Position numbers and translations under genes: made by a program. Source: Micromonospora sp. HM5-17 (lineage in GTDB: Bacteria; Actinomycetota; Actinomycetes; Mycobacteriales; Micromonosporaceae). From it: a stretch of 64,000 bases of DNA. Positions 1 to 8,306 of the stretch are shown piece by piece. The notes under the pieces were generated by a model, which worked only from the letters and a program-made list of their open reading frames with translations, made no database searches and was not told the DNA's origin. The stretch is from NCBI RefSeq assembly GCF_003762835.1, contig NZ_RJWA01000001.1, forward strand, positions 186,001-250,000. Reading direction: 5' to 3'. Position 1 is the first letter of the stretch. Each line of letters starts with the position of its first letter.

Positions 1-1
1 G

Positions 2-601
2 ACGCCCGGTGTGCCGTGCCCGTCCCGTGGCTCCTCCGCGGTGATCCTGCGCAGCGCGCCCGCGCACGACGCCCCGCTGGTCAACGACATCGCGCTGCGG
101 CCCGACGGCAGCCCCAACACCATGCACATCTCCGACCACGGGGCCCGCGCGGCGGCCGGGCAGACGTACGCGGTCGCCGACCGGCGGGGGGACTGGACCG
201 CGATCTGGTACCTCGGGCAGAAGGCCTGGTTCCACAACCCGGCGACGAATCCGACCGCGAAGTGGTCGGTCGGCCTGGTCGCCACCCCGAAACCGGGCCG
301 GGCGAGCATCCCGGTGTACGGCCGGGCGTACCCGGAGGCGGACGCCTACCCCGCCGGCGTGCCGGTGCAGGCGGTCACCCCGTTGCAGTACACCCTCGCC
401 GCCGGCCAGCGGTACGCCGTCGGCAACGTGCTGCCCAGCGAGTACTACCGGGCCACCACCTTCGACGGGTCGTCACCCGGTGACTGGACGGTGATCCGGG
501 GCGACATGAGGTACGTACAGATCCAGTTCGGCCACCGGATCATGTACGTCAACCGGGACGACGTCGTGCTGTTGCCGTCCTGGTTCGGCGCTCCGCGCTG
601 A
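2..601 (+). CDS. C-terminal part of a secreted SH3-like / amidase-type protein (5' truncated by window)
   Basis: The reading frame is open from the left edge to a TGA at 599-601 and has no convincing start in the window, so this is the 3' end of a longer gene. The visible 199 residues alternate short beta-rich segments with Trp/Tyr/Gly (GDWTAIWYLGQKAWFHNP near residues 62-80, later GDWTVIRGDMRYVQIQF), like an SH3-type wall-binding module at the end of actinobacterial N-acetylmuramoyl-L-alanine amidases. No catalytic residues are visible here. The amidase link is inference from resemblance; secretion or wall association is likely but unproven without the 5' end. Confidence 0.6.
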   Translation, partial: TPGVPCPSRGSSAVILRSAPAHDAPLVNDIALRPDGSPNTMHISDHGARAAAGQTYAVADRRGDWTAIWYLGQKAWFHNPATNPTAKWSVGLVATPKPGRASIPVYGRAYPEADAYPAGVPVQAVTPLQYTLAAGQRYAVGNVLPSEYYRATTFDGSSPGDWTVIRGDMRYVQIQFGHRIMYVNRDDVVLLPSWFGAPR

Positions 602-804
602 CCCAGCGACCCGTATCCCGGTCGCGGGGTCCGTCGCCGGCCCGGCCACGCCCGGCGGCGACCCCGCGACCAGGACGGGTCGGCCGGCGGTGGTACGCCG
701 CAGTCCGCCGGCCACGGGTGTCGAGGGCGTCTGCGGCGGCGGCCGCCAGGTCGTCCGGACGGAACCCGATGTCGATCCTCAGGATCTGCACAGGTCCGGA
801 CGAC

Positions 805-817
805 TAGCGTCCACCAC
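805..817 (+). promoter_or_regulatory. -10 box and leaderless start of the DedA gene
   Basis: TAGCGT at 805-810 fits the actinobacterial TAnnnT -10 consensus and lies 7 nt before the ATG at 818. No Shine-Dalgarno sequence precedes the ATG, so transcription probably starts at or beside the start codon. No convincing -35 is seen. The rest of 602-817 holds no recognisable gene. Confidence 0.5.
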
Positions 818-1489
818 ATGATCAGTGCTACCGACGCGCTCGCCTCCGAGCCGCCACCACTGACCGGGATCGCCGGTTGGGCCACCGACCTGATGGACAC
901 CCTCGGTGCGCCCGGGGCGGGGCTGGCGGTGGCGTTGGAGAACCTCTTTCCGCCGCTGCCGAGCGAGATCATCCTGCCGCTGGCCGGCTTCGCGGCGAGC
1001 CAGGGCGAGATGAACCTCGTCTCCGCGATCTTCTGGACCACCCTCGGTTCGGTGGTGGGCGCGGCGGCGCTCTACTACGTCGGCGCACTGCTCGGCCGTG
1101 ACCGGACCCGCGCGCTGGTCGCCCGGCTGCCGCTGGTGAAGCTCAGCGACGTCGACCGGACCGAGGCATGGTTCGTCCGGCACGGGAAGGGAACGGTCTT
1201 CTTCGGCCGGATGATCCCGATCTTCCGCAGTCTGATCTCGATCCCGGCCGGCATCGAGCGGATGCATCTCGGGACGTTCCTGGTCTGCACCGCCCTCGGC
1301 AGCCTGATCTGGAACACCGCGTTCGTGCTCGCCGGCTACCTGCTCGGCGAGAACTGGCACCGGGTCGAGGAGTACGCCGGGATCCTGCAGAACCTGGTGA
1401 TCTTCGCGGTCGTGGTCGCGGTGGCCTGGTTCGTGATCTCCCGGCTGGCCCGGCGCAACCGCCCGCCCGGGGGCCAGCACCGCGGCTGA
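818..1489 (+). CDS. DedA-family integral membrane protein
   Basis: A 223-residue polytopic protein of the DedA/SNARE-associated (VTT) family. Known members act in membrane lipid homeostasis, with evidence for undecaprenyl-phosphate or phospholipid translocation. Hallmarks visible are the N-terminal re-entrant segment with ENLFPPLPSEIILPLAG (about residues 41-57), the glycine-rich GSVVGAAALYYVGALLGRD, and the central FFGRMIPIFRSLISIPAG motif with its conserved Arg and Pro. About four hydrophobic segments are followed by a basic C-terminal tail. The start is supported by the leaderless -10 box. It converges on the Fe-S oxidoreductase gene. Substrate cannot be told from sequence. Confidence 0.9.
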   Translation: MISATDALASEPPPLTGIAGWATDLMDTLGAPGAGLAVALENLFPPLPSEIILPLAGFAASQGEMNLVSAIFWTTLGSVVGAAALYYVGALLGRDRTRALVARLPLVKLSDVDRTEAWFVRHGKGTVFFGRMIPIFRSLISIPAGIERMHLGTFLVCTALGSLIWNTAFVLAGYLLGENWHRVEEYAGILQNLVIFAVVVAVAWFVISRLARRNRPPGGQHRG

Positions 1490-1643
1490 CCCCGCCCGCC
1501 CGGGCGCGGCGGCTCTCCCGTCATCCCCCCGCGACGCGCCGCGGTACCGATCCCGCCACTCGCTGGGGCGGCCCTCCGGCGTGGCCACGGCCTTCCCCGC
1601 CGGTGGCGGGACCGCCCCGGGACCGGCCGCCCCGCGGCGGCGG

Positions 1644-3839
1644 TCACCGCGGCTCGGGCCGGACCGATCGGAGCAGCACCGTGGCGACGTCGACCACCTC
1701 GACCTGGTCGGCGGCGCCCTTGCCGTTGACACCGTCGTTCAGCATCGTGCTGCAGAACGGGCAGCCGACCGCGATGGTCCGGGCCCCGGTGGAGAGCGCC
1801 TCCTCCACCCGGTCGACGTTGATCCGCCGGCCGATCCGCTCCTCCATCCACATCCGGGCACCGCCGGCGCCGCAGCAGAACGACCGCTCCCGACTGCGCG
1901 GCAACTCGATCAGGCCCGCACCGGACGCGCCCCGGTCGTCCGTGGCTCCGCCGCGGACGGCGGCGTCGAGGAGTTCCCGCGGCGGGGTGAAGACCCGGTT
2001 GTGCCGGCCGAGGTAGCACGGGTCGTGGTACGTGAGCTGGCCGTCCACCGGCTGCACGGGGGTGAGCCTGCCCTCGGCGACCAGGTGGGCCAGGAGCTGG
2101 GTGTGGTGTACGACCTCGAAGTCGCCGCCGAGCTGGCCGTACTCGTTGCCGAGGGTGTTGAAGCAGTGCGGACAGGTGGCGACGATCTTCCGCTTGCCCT
2201 TCTCCCGCCCCTCGAACGCCTCGTTGAGCGTCTCCACGTTCTGCTGGGCGAGCGTCTGGAAGAGGAACTCGTTCCCGATCCGCCGCGCCGGGTCGCCGGT
2301 GCAGGTCTCGCCCTCGCCGAGGATGGCGAAGCGGACCCCGGCCTCGTGCAGCAGCGTCGCCACCGCCCGGGTGGTCTTCTTGGCCCGGTCCTCGAAGGCC
2401 CCGGCGCAGCCGACCCAGAAGAGGTACTCGAAGTCGTCGACCTCGCCGACCCGGGGCACCTCGAAGTCGAGCCCCTTGGTCCAGTCCTCCCGGGCGTTCG
2501 GCGGGGCACCCCACGGGTTGCCCTTGTTCTCCAGGTTGCGCAGCATCGCGCCGGCTTCGGCCGGGAAGCTCGACTCGATCAGCACCTGGTAGCGACGCAT
2601 GTCGACGATGTGGTCGACGTGCTCGATGTCGACCGGGCACTGCTCCACGCAGGCCCCACAGGTGGTGCAGGACCAGAGCACGTCCGGGTCGATCACGCCG
2701 AGTTCGTCGGCCCCACCGACCAGTGGCCGGTTCGCCTCGGCGAGGGCCAGCACGTCGACGTTCGCCAACTGCTCGGCGCTGGCCTTCTCCTCGCCGGCCG
2801 CGTCCTTCCCACCCCCGGCGAGCAGGTACGGCGCCTTGGCGTACACGTGGTCACGCAACGACAGCACCAGCAGCTTCGGCGAGAGCGGCTTGCCGGTGTT
2901 CCAGGCCGGGCACTGCGACTGGCAGCGCCCGCACTCGGTGCAGGTGGTGAAGTCGAGCAGGCCCTTCCAGGTGAACTGCTCGACGTGGGCGACCCCGAAC
3001 TGGTCGGATTCTGGGTCGGCCTCCTCGAAGTCGAGCGGCTTGCCCCGGCTCATCATGGGGCGCAGCGCGCCGAGCCCGGACCCGGGGCGCCCCGGGTCCC
3101 GCTTGAAGAAGATGTTGAAGAAGGCGGCGAACCGGTGCCAGGCAACCCCCATGGTGACGTTCAGGGCGATGACGATCACCCAGGCCATCGAGATGGCGAT
3201 CTTCACCAGGGCGGTGACACTGGCCCCGTCGTCCCAGGCCGGCAGCAGCGCGCCGAGCGCGTGGCTGACCGGGGTGGCCCAGGCCGGGAACTCGAAGTGG
3301 CCGGTGGCGACCTTGAAACCCCGGATCAGGAATCCGCAGATCAGGACGGCCAGGACGACGGCCTCGACGAAGTAGCCCTGCCACATCGTCGACCCGGTGA
3401 ACCGGGAGCGTCGTTCCGGGTTGCCGGGACGGTTGGCGAGCCGGATGGCGATCAGCACCAGGATGCCGACCACGCCGAGGACGCCGATCACCTCGGTGAC
3501 CAGGCCGTAGACCGTCCAGGAGCCGATCAGGGGCAAGCCGGCGGTCGGGCTGACGACCTCGAAGTACGCCTCCAGGACCAGCAGCGAGAGGACGATGAAG
3601 GCCACCATCACGAACCAGTGGGCGGCGCCGATGACGCTCCAGCGGAGCATCCGGGTGTGGCCGAGGGTCTCGACCAGCATGGTCCGAGCCCGGATGCCAC
3701 GGTTGGTGAAGCGCTCCGGATCGGGTTGGCCCAGCCGGATCACCGAGACCATCCGCCGTACGGCGCGGACCACCAGCCACACCGCGACCGCGGTGACGGC
3801 GGCCGCGAGGACCGTGGTGACGACCTGGACGCTGCCCAT
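1644..3839 (-). CDS. etfD: Membrane-bound Fe-S oxidoreductase (EtfD-like, heterodisulfide-reductase type)
   Basis: A 731-residue protein. The first ~270 residues contain several membrane helices. These are followed by two 4Fe-4S cluster motifs (CTECGRCQSQCP near residue 298 and CTTCGACVEQCP near 395) and a C-terminal region with two CCG-type cysteine-rich domains (CPHCFNTLG, DPCYLGRHN, FCCGAGGARMWMEE, GCPFCSTML). This architecture matches mycobacterial EtfD (Rv0338c), which passes electrons from electron-transfer flavoprotein to the quinone pool during beta-oxidation. The start at 3839 was chosen over an upstream in-frame ATG because GGGGAGGA lies 6 nt before it. The acyl-CoA genes at 50-59 kb would be natural electron donors. 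Homology-based call; the substrate link is inferred. Confidence 0.85.
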   Translation of the reverse strand: MGSVQVVTTVLAAAVTAVAVWLVVRAVRRMVSVIRLGQPDPERFTNRGIRARTMLVETLGHTRMLRWSVIGAAHWFVMVAFIVLSLLVLEAYFEVVSPTAGLPLIGSWTVYGLVTEVIGVLGVVGILVLIAIRLANRPGNPERRSRFTGSTMWQGYFVEAVVLAVLICGFLIRGFKVATGHFEFPAWATPVSHALGALLPAWDDGASVTALVKIAISMAWVIVIALNVTMGVAWHRFAAFFNIFFKRDPGRPGSGLGALRPMMSRGKPLDFEEADPESDQFGVAHVEQFTWKGLLDFTTCTECGRCQSQCPAWNTGKPLSPKLLVLSLRDHVYAKAPYLLAGGGKDAAGEEKASAEQLANVDVLALAEANRPLVGGADELGVIDPDVLWSCTTCGACVEQCPVDIEHVDHIVDMRRYQVLIESSFPAEAGAMLRNLENKGNPWGAPPNAREDWTKGLDFEVPRVGEVDDFEYLFWVGCAGAFEDRAKKTTRAVATLLHEAGVRFAILGEGETCTGDPARRIGNEFLFQTLAQQNVETLNEAFEGREKGKRKIVATCPHCFNTLGNEYGQLGGDFEVVHHTQLLAHLVAEGRLTPVQPVDGQLTYHDPCYLGRHNRVFTPPRELLDAAVRGGATDDRGASGAGLIELPRSRERSFCCGAGGARMWMEERIGRRINVDRVEEALSTGARTIAVGCPFCSTMLNDGVNGKGAADQVEVVDVATVLLRSVRPEPR

Positions 3840-3919
3840 GTCCTGTCCTCCCCGTCTCCTGCCTGACCTGCCGTTCGCCCTCGGCGGGCGCTTCATCGGG
3901 CGACGACAGCGTTGGGTGC

Positions 3920-3950
3920 AGCCTACGCGGGAAGGTTACTGACTGGTAAC
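3920..3950 (-). promoter_or_regulatory. Promoter with overlapping inverted repeat upstream of the EtfD-like gene
   Basis: On the minus strand a -35-like TTACCA (3949-3944) and a -10-like TAGGCT (3925-3920) are separated by 18 nt. An inverted repeat, GTTAC-6 nt-GTAAC (3935-3950), covers the -35 element. This is the size and shape of a TetR/GntR-type operator and suggests a repressor controls the gene. The regulator is not identified. Confidence 0.45.
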
Positions 3951-4031
3951 GTGACAGTGCTCGCAGCCGACCCCGTCGTCGACTGCGGACACCTTAGGCC
4001 CATCCGGCCCGGGTTCGTAAGGGCCGGCCGG

Positions 4032-4295
4032 TCACCGCCAGCGGGACAGCAGGCCCAGCGAACCGACCATCGCGCCGAAGCCGACCGCGAGGTTCCAGTA
4101 GCGCCAGGTGGCGACGGGGTACTGCATCTGGGAGAGGTAGAAGACGACCAGCCAGCCAATACCGAAGATGATCAGCGACACCGCGGTGATCGGCAGCCAG
4201 ACCGGGCTAGGCTTACGCGTCGCGGCGGTGGCGGTGGGTCGCACGTCCGTCGGCGGCGTGTACACCTTCTTCTTACGGACCTGAGACTTCGGCAC
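4032..4295 (-). CDS. crgA: Cell division protein CrgA
   Basis: An 87-residue protein with a basic N-terminus (PKSQVRKKKVYTPP) and two membrane helices (about residues 30-52 and 66-84), the CrgA layout. CrgA is a septal membrane protein of actinobacteria that interacts with FtsZ and penicillin-binding proteins and coordinates septum formation. The GTG at 4295 is preferred over upstream ATGs because GGGAGAG lies about 6 nt before it and it gives the usual N-terminus. Its place beside the pknB/rodA block is conserved in actinobacteria. It is divergent from the DUF881 gene. Confidence 0.92.
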   Translation of the reverse strand: MPKSQVRKKKVYTPPTDVRPTATAATRKPSPVWLPITAVSLIIFGIGWLVVFYLSQMQYPVATWRYWNLAVGFGAMVGSLGLLSRWR

Positions 4296-4449
4296 GGCGC
4301 TCTCCCGCGGGGTGGTGATCCTCTTCCGGCCTACAACCGGGCGCAAGGGCGACGGTCCATGGCCAATAATGTTCGACAGCTAGCGTAGTCGCGAGAACCC
4401 GTTCAGGCCACGGACCCCGGTCAGGTTGGGTACGGGCGACTGACTGTAC

Positions 4450-4517
4450 CGATAGTCGACCATATCCCGCCAGATCGGGACATAATCGACCAAGCGACGT
4501 TTCCGGAGGGAGGCTCG
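4450..4517 (+). promoter_or_regulatory. Intergenic region crgA/DUF881 with promoter-like and RBS sequences
   Basis: Relatively A+T-rich stretch containing TCGACC, then CATAAT 19 nt later, read toward the DUF881 gene. A small inverted repeat, TCCCG-6 nt-CGGGA, lies between them. A strong ribosome binding site (GGAGGGAGG, 4505-4513) precedes the GTG at 4518. The promoter hexamers are only suggestive. Confidence 0.35.
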
Positions 4518-5330
4518 GTGGAGTACACGTCCGGCACGGCCTCCTGGCAGAAGGCGCTTCGTCGGGCAGCCGTGGCGCTGCTGCCTCGACGTACCACGCC
4601 ACGCCGGCCCGGTTGGTCGGTCGGGGTGCCGCTGATCACCCTCGCCGCCGGAATGCTCTTCACCACGACCGCCGCCACCGCCGACGGCACCTCCCTGCGC
4701 GAGGACCGCCGGCCGCAGCTCGCCCAGCTGATCGAGGAACGCCGGAAACAGGTGGCGGCGGGCCAGGCGCGGGCTGCGGCCCTCCGGGCACAGGTGGAGA
4801 GCCAGACCGCCGCCCTGGCCGGTTCCGACAGCGGGATCGCGGCCCAGCAGGAACGGGCGGCGGCCAGCCGCGAGGCGGCCGGGTTCACCGCGCTGACCGG
4901 GCCGGGAATCAGCGTCGAGCTCAACGACGCTCCCCAGCTCGGGGACGCCGGCAAGCCGGCGGGCGCCAGCAACGACGACCTGGTGGTCCACCAGGGCGAC
5001 GTCCAGGCCGTGGTCAACGCGCTCTGGGCCGGCGGAGCCGAGGCTGTGGCGATCATGAATGTCCGCATCCTCTCGACCAGCGCGGTACGCTGCGTGGGAA
5101 ACACCCTGCTGCTGCACGGCCGGGTGTACTCGCCGCCCTTCCTGATCACCGCCATCGGCGATCCGGCCGCACTGCAGCGGGCCCTCGCCGCCTCCGAGGG
5201 GGTCCGGTTGTTCAAGGAAGCCGCTGACCACTACCAGCTCGGCTACAAGGAAACCGTGGAACCGCGAGTCACGGTACCGGCGTACGACGGTCCCGGCGGC
5301 CTCCGCGCAGCCGAAGTCATTCCGGAGTGA
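4518..5330 (+). CDS. DUF881 family membrane-anchored protein
   Basis: A 270-residue DUF881 protein. One membrane helix near residues 35-56 follows a basic N-terminus. A predicted coiled coil (about 65-115, rich in E/R/Q/A) leads into the DUF881 core ([14 protein letters not shown]; later [38 protein letters not shown]). Such proteins are conserved beside crgA and the sortase in actinobacteria and are thought to be extracytoplasmic division or wall-associated factors; no reaction is known. The GTG start has a GGAGGGAGG site. Its TGA overlaps the GTG of the sortase gene, so the two are translationally coupled. Confidence 0.85.
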   Translation: MEYTSGTASWQKALRRAAVALLPRRTTPRRPGWSVGVPLITLAAGMLFTTTAATADGTSLREDRRPQLAQLIEERRKQVAAGQARAAALRAQVESQTAALAGSDSGIAAQQERAAASREAAGFTALTGPGISVELNDAPQLGDAGKPAGASNDDLVVHQGDVQAVVNALWAGGAEAVAIMNVRILSTSAVRCVGNTLLLHGRVYSPPFLITAIGDPAALQRALAASEGVRLFKEAADHYQLGYKETVEPRVTVPAYDGPGGLRAAEVIPE

Positions 5331-7300
5331 CCCCCGTGTCTGGCGACCCGCATCCGGCCCGCAAAGGCCGACATCGCGCCTCGGACCGCGACGACCCGAC
5401 CGTCGTCATCCCTCCGCCGCCGGCCTCCCCGGCCCCCGACGCCCCCTGGGCACCCAGTGGCCCGGCCCGGCCCGCGCCCGGCCTCGACAGCGGCCGGACC
5501 GCACCCCACGGCTCCGCGGGCTGGGAACCGGACGGCCGCGCGTACGACCGGGACCCCGGCGGCTGGGCCGACGACTGGCACGCCGGTGGCCGATCCGGCG
5601 CGTGGGATCGCGGCGGCCGAGGCGCGGACAGCCCGACGGACGACTGGGCCCCGGGCGGCCGGGCCGGCGGATGGGACGCCGGCACCCCGAGCGGCGGCCG
5701 GGATGCCGACACCGGCTACGACGGGTGGGCACCGGGCCCGGCGGCCCGCGCCAACGGCGGCGGCCCGAGCGCCGGAGCCGAGGGCCGCGAGACCGCCGCC
5801 CGTTCCGCGCCGTGGGACGGTGCCGCCCGGTCCGACGGGTGGGAGTCGTCGGCGACCGAGCGCTGGGAGGCCACGCCGGCCACCGACCGGTGGCGGGCTG
5901 CCGACGCGAACCGCGCCGACCGCGACCCGTGGCGGCCTGCGCCCGCGTCCGACGCCGGGCGCTGGGCGCCGGAGCCCGCGCCGAACCCTGATCGGTGGCC
6001 GCCGGTGGGCGGCCCCGAGTGGCGCCAGCCGGAGCCGGAGTCCGCCGCGGCTCCGAGCCCGTGGGCCCCGGACCCGGTCTCGTCCGCGAGCGCGTCGCCG
6101 ACACCGGGTCCGCGGGGTGCCGACCCGCGGGACGCGGCTCAGCCCTCCGTCCGCACCGCGCAGATCCGGCCGCCCGGGCTGGATGTGGCCCCGCCTCGGG
6201 ACGACCGGCCCCGCCCGACGGGCGAGCCGGGCTCCGGCCACCGGACGACCGGCGCCAGCGGAGACGGTTCGTCCGGCCCCATCCCCCGGGCCCCGGGCGC
6301 CGACCCGGCCGCCACCGCGCTGATCCCCGCCGTCTCGACCGGACCGGGCCGGGCCGCCGCCACGTCCGGCGATTCGGGGCCGGCCGCCGGCCGAGCAGGC
6401 ACGACGGGGCCGACCGTCGCCGGCCGGGCCCGCCGGGACGACATCGAGGCCACGGCGCTCATCGGCACGATCCCACCGGCACCACCACGGAACGGCGACA
6501 CGGCGGAGACGACCGAGGCCGAGCGTCGGCCACGCCGCGGCGAGCGGGTCGTACGGCTGCGTCCCCAGCAGACCGACGAGGGCTACAAGAGCGTGTACTC
6601 GGAGCTGACCCGGCCCACGATCGGGTCACGGATCCGGACCGGGGTCCGGGCCACCGGCGAGGTGCTGATCACCCTGGGGCTGGTCGTACTGCTCTTCGCC
6701 GCGTACGAGGTCTGGGGCAAGTCGACCATCGTCAACGCCCACCAGGACGACCTGAGCCAGCAACTGGCCCAGCAGTGGGACGAGCCCAACCCCACCGTCG
6801 GCCCGACCCCCACCGCCACCCCCTCGCCGACCAAGCCGGTCCCGGGCAAGCCACTCGCCGGCCTCTACATCCCGAAGCTGGACAAGCACTGGATCGTGGT
6901 GGAGGGCGTCACCCAGAAGGACATCCGCTTCGCGCCCGGCCACTACCCGCAGAGCGCCCTGCCCGGGCAGATCGGCAACTTCTCGGTCGCCGGCCACCGC
7001 AACCGGGCCACCTTCTGGCGGCTCGACGAACTGCGCAACGGCGACCCGATCGTGGTCGAGGCCAAGGAGGCCTGGTACATCTACCACGTCTCGCAGACCC
7101 GGATCGTGAAGCCGACCCAGGTGGAGGTGGTGGCGCCGGTGCCGGGCCGGCCCGGTGTCAAGCCGACCAAGGCGATGCTGACCCTCACCACCTGCAACCC
7201 GAAGTTCAACAACTACCAGCGGCTGATCGTGCACGCGGAGCTGGTCCGGACCGACCCGAAGGGGCCGGGGAGCCCGCGTCCGGCGGAGTTGGGCGGCTGA
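5327..7300 (+). CDS. Class E sortase with long Trp-rich cytoplasmic tail
   Basis: A 657-residue protein. Residues 1 to ~425 are disordered and rich in Gly/Pro/Asp/Arg, with about 17 spaced Trp residues between W41 and W246. A membrane helix spans about 445-466. A C-terminal class E sortase domain follows, with SVAGHR (His557), TLTTC (Cys623) and Arg632 in NYQRLI as the catalytic triad. Class E sortases attach secreted proteins bearing LAxTG-like signals to peptidoglycan. The canonical actinobacterial enzyme is much shorter, roughly the membrane helix plus catalytic domain, so the tail is exceptional. It carries T-x-x-I sites at Thr25, Thr330 and Thr376. The GTG at 5327 overlaps the upstream TGA; a GTG at 5336 is a possible alternative. 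It lies 5 nt from the next gene. Confidence 0.9.
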   Translation: MTPVSGDPHPARKGRHRASDRDDPTVVIPPPPASPAPDAPWAPSGPARPAPGLDSGRTAPHGSAGWEPDGRAYDRDPGGWADDWHAGGRSGAWDRGGRGADSPTDDWAPGGRAGGWDAGTPSGGRDADTGYDGWAPGPAARANGGGPSAGAEGRETAARSAPWDGAARSDGWESSATERWEATPATDRWRAADANRADRDPWRPAPASDAGRWAPEPAPNPDRWPPVGGPEWRQPEPESAAAPSPWAPDPVSSASASPTPGPRGADPRDAAQPSVRTAQIRPPGLDVAPPRDDRPRPTGEPGSGHRTTGASGDGSSGPIPRAPGADPAATALIPAVSTGPGRAAATSGDSGPAAGRAGTTGPTVAGRARRDDIEATALIGTIPPAPPRNGDTAETTEAERRPRRGERVVRLRPQQTDEGYKSVYSELTRPTIGSRIRTGVRATGEVLITLGLVVLLFAAYEVWGKSTIVNAHQDDLSQQLAQQWDEPNPTVGPTPTATPSPTKPVPGKPLAGLYIPKLDKHWIVVEGVTQKDIRFAPGHYPQSALPGQIGNFSVAGHRNRATFWRLDELRNGDPIVVEAKEAWYIYHVSQTRIVKPTQVEVVAPVPGRPGVKPTKAMLTLTTCNPKFNNYQRLIVHAELVRTDPKGPGSPRPAELGG

Positions 7301-7305
7301 TCGAG

Positions 7306-7596
7306 ATGTACGCCTGGATCTGGCGCCGGCTGCCGTTCGGCCTGCCGGGCAAGCTGATCGGCTCGCTCCTGATCGTGACGGGCGTCTTCGCCCTGCTCTG
7401 GTACGTCGTCTTCCCCTGGGCCGAGCCGCTGCTGCCGTTCGACGACGTCCAGGTCGAGTCGAGCGTGCCGGCGGACGACCCGGCCGGCGGCTCGGCCGGG
7501 GTCGACGGTGAGTCGGGCGATGCCGACGACGAGCACGAGATCCCGTACGACACCGAGCGGAACAACACCCCGCCCCCGAGTACGACGACCAGGTAG
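7306..7596 (+). CDS. Small single-pass membrane protein between sortase and pabA
   Basis: A 96-residue protein: short basic N-terminus (MYAWIWRRLPFGLPGK), a membrane helix at about 16-38, then a ~55-residue acidic, Ser/Asp/Glu-rich tail ending in PPPSTTTR. It sits 5 nt after the sortase and 5 nt before pabA, so it is part of the same operon. Small proteins of this shape occur at this position in Micromonosporaceae. With the positive-inside rule the acidic tail would be extracellular. It could be a sortase partner; no function is known. Confidence 0.75.
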   Translation: MYAWIWRRLPFGLPGKLIGSLLIVTGVFALLWYVVFPWAEPLLPFDDVQVESSVPADDPAGGSAGVDGESGDADDEHEIPYDTERNNTPPPSTTTR

Positions 7597-7601
7597 GCCC
7601 G

Positions 7602-8252
7602 ATGCGCGTCCTCGTGATCGACAACTACGACTCGTTCGTCTTCAACCTCGTCCAGTATCTCGGCCAACTCGGCGCCGAGTGCGAGGTACGCCGCAACGAC
7701 GAGATCGCGGTCGCCGAGGTGGACCGGCTCGACGTGGCCGGGGTGCTGCTGTCGCCCGGCCCCGGGACGCCGGACCGCGCCGGCGTCTGCCTCGACGTGA
7801 TCCGCGAGTACGCCGGCCGGCTGCCGATCTTCGGCGTCTGCCTGGGGCACCAGGCGATCGGTGCCGCGTTCGGTGCGACCGTCGACCGGGCACCGGAACT
7901 GCTACACGGCAAGACCTCCGAGGTACGACACCGCGGCGTGGGCGTCCTCGCCGGGCTGCCGGACCCGTTCACCGCCACCCGGTACCACTCGCTCGCCGTC
8001 CGTCCCGACACGGTGCCGCCGGAGCTCGAGGTGACCGGCTGGACCGAGTCGGGCGTGGTGATGGCGATGCGGCACCGAACCCTGCCGATCGAGGGCGTGC
8101 AGTTCCACCCGGAGTCGGTGCTGACCGAGGGCGGTCACCTGCTGCTGGCGAACTGGCTGGCCGCGTGCGGCCTGCCCGCCGCACGGGATCGGGCTCCGGC
8201 GCTCAGCGCCGAGGTCGACGCCCGCCGGCGGGCCGCCTTCGCCACCGCCTGA
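7602..8252 (+). CDS. pabA: Glutamine amidotransferase, aminodeoxychorismate/anthranilate synthase component II
   Basis: A 216-residue class I glutamine amidotransferase. Catalytic Cys80 lies in FGVCLGHQ, and His169/Glu171 in QFHPES; the N-terminal VIDNYDSFVFN and the SPGPGTP loop are typical. It supplies ammonia from glutamine to the chorismate-binding partner (PabB or TrpE) for folate or tryptophan synthesis. The family is often shared between both pathways, so trpG is an equally valid name. It is last in the DUF881-sortase run and converges on pknB, the same arrangement as trpG/pknB in mycobacteria. Confidence 0.93.
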   Translation: MRVLVIDNYDSFVFNLVQYLGQLGAECEVRRNDEIAVAEVDRLDVAGVLLSPGPGTPDRAGVCLDVIREYAGRLPIFGVCLGHQAIGAAFGATVDRAPELLHGKTSEVRHRGVGVLAGLPDPFTATRYHSLAVRPDTVPPELEVTGWTESGVVMAMRHRTLPIEGVQFHPESVLTEGGHLLLANWLAACGLPAARDRAPALSAEVDARRRAAFATA

Positions 8253-8285
8253 CCGCCCGCGCCGCCCAGGGTGCGGCGCGGGCGG
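8253..8285. terminator. Bidirectional hairpin between pabA and pknB
   Basis: A perfect 13-bp G+C stem (8253-8265 with 8273-8285) with a 7-nt loop lies directly after the pabA stop and just before the pknB stop on the other strand. There is no U tract, as is common in actinobacteria. Confidence 0.6.
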
Positions 8286-8306
8286 CCTCCGCGACCGGCG
8301 CCGGGC

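Noticed and set aside
1581-3866. Long plus-strand open frame opposite the EtfD-like gene
   Set aside because: It is an artefact of high G+C third positions; the minus-strand frame has clear domains and a ribosome site.
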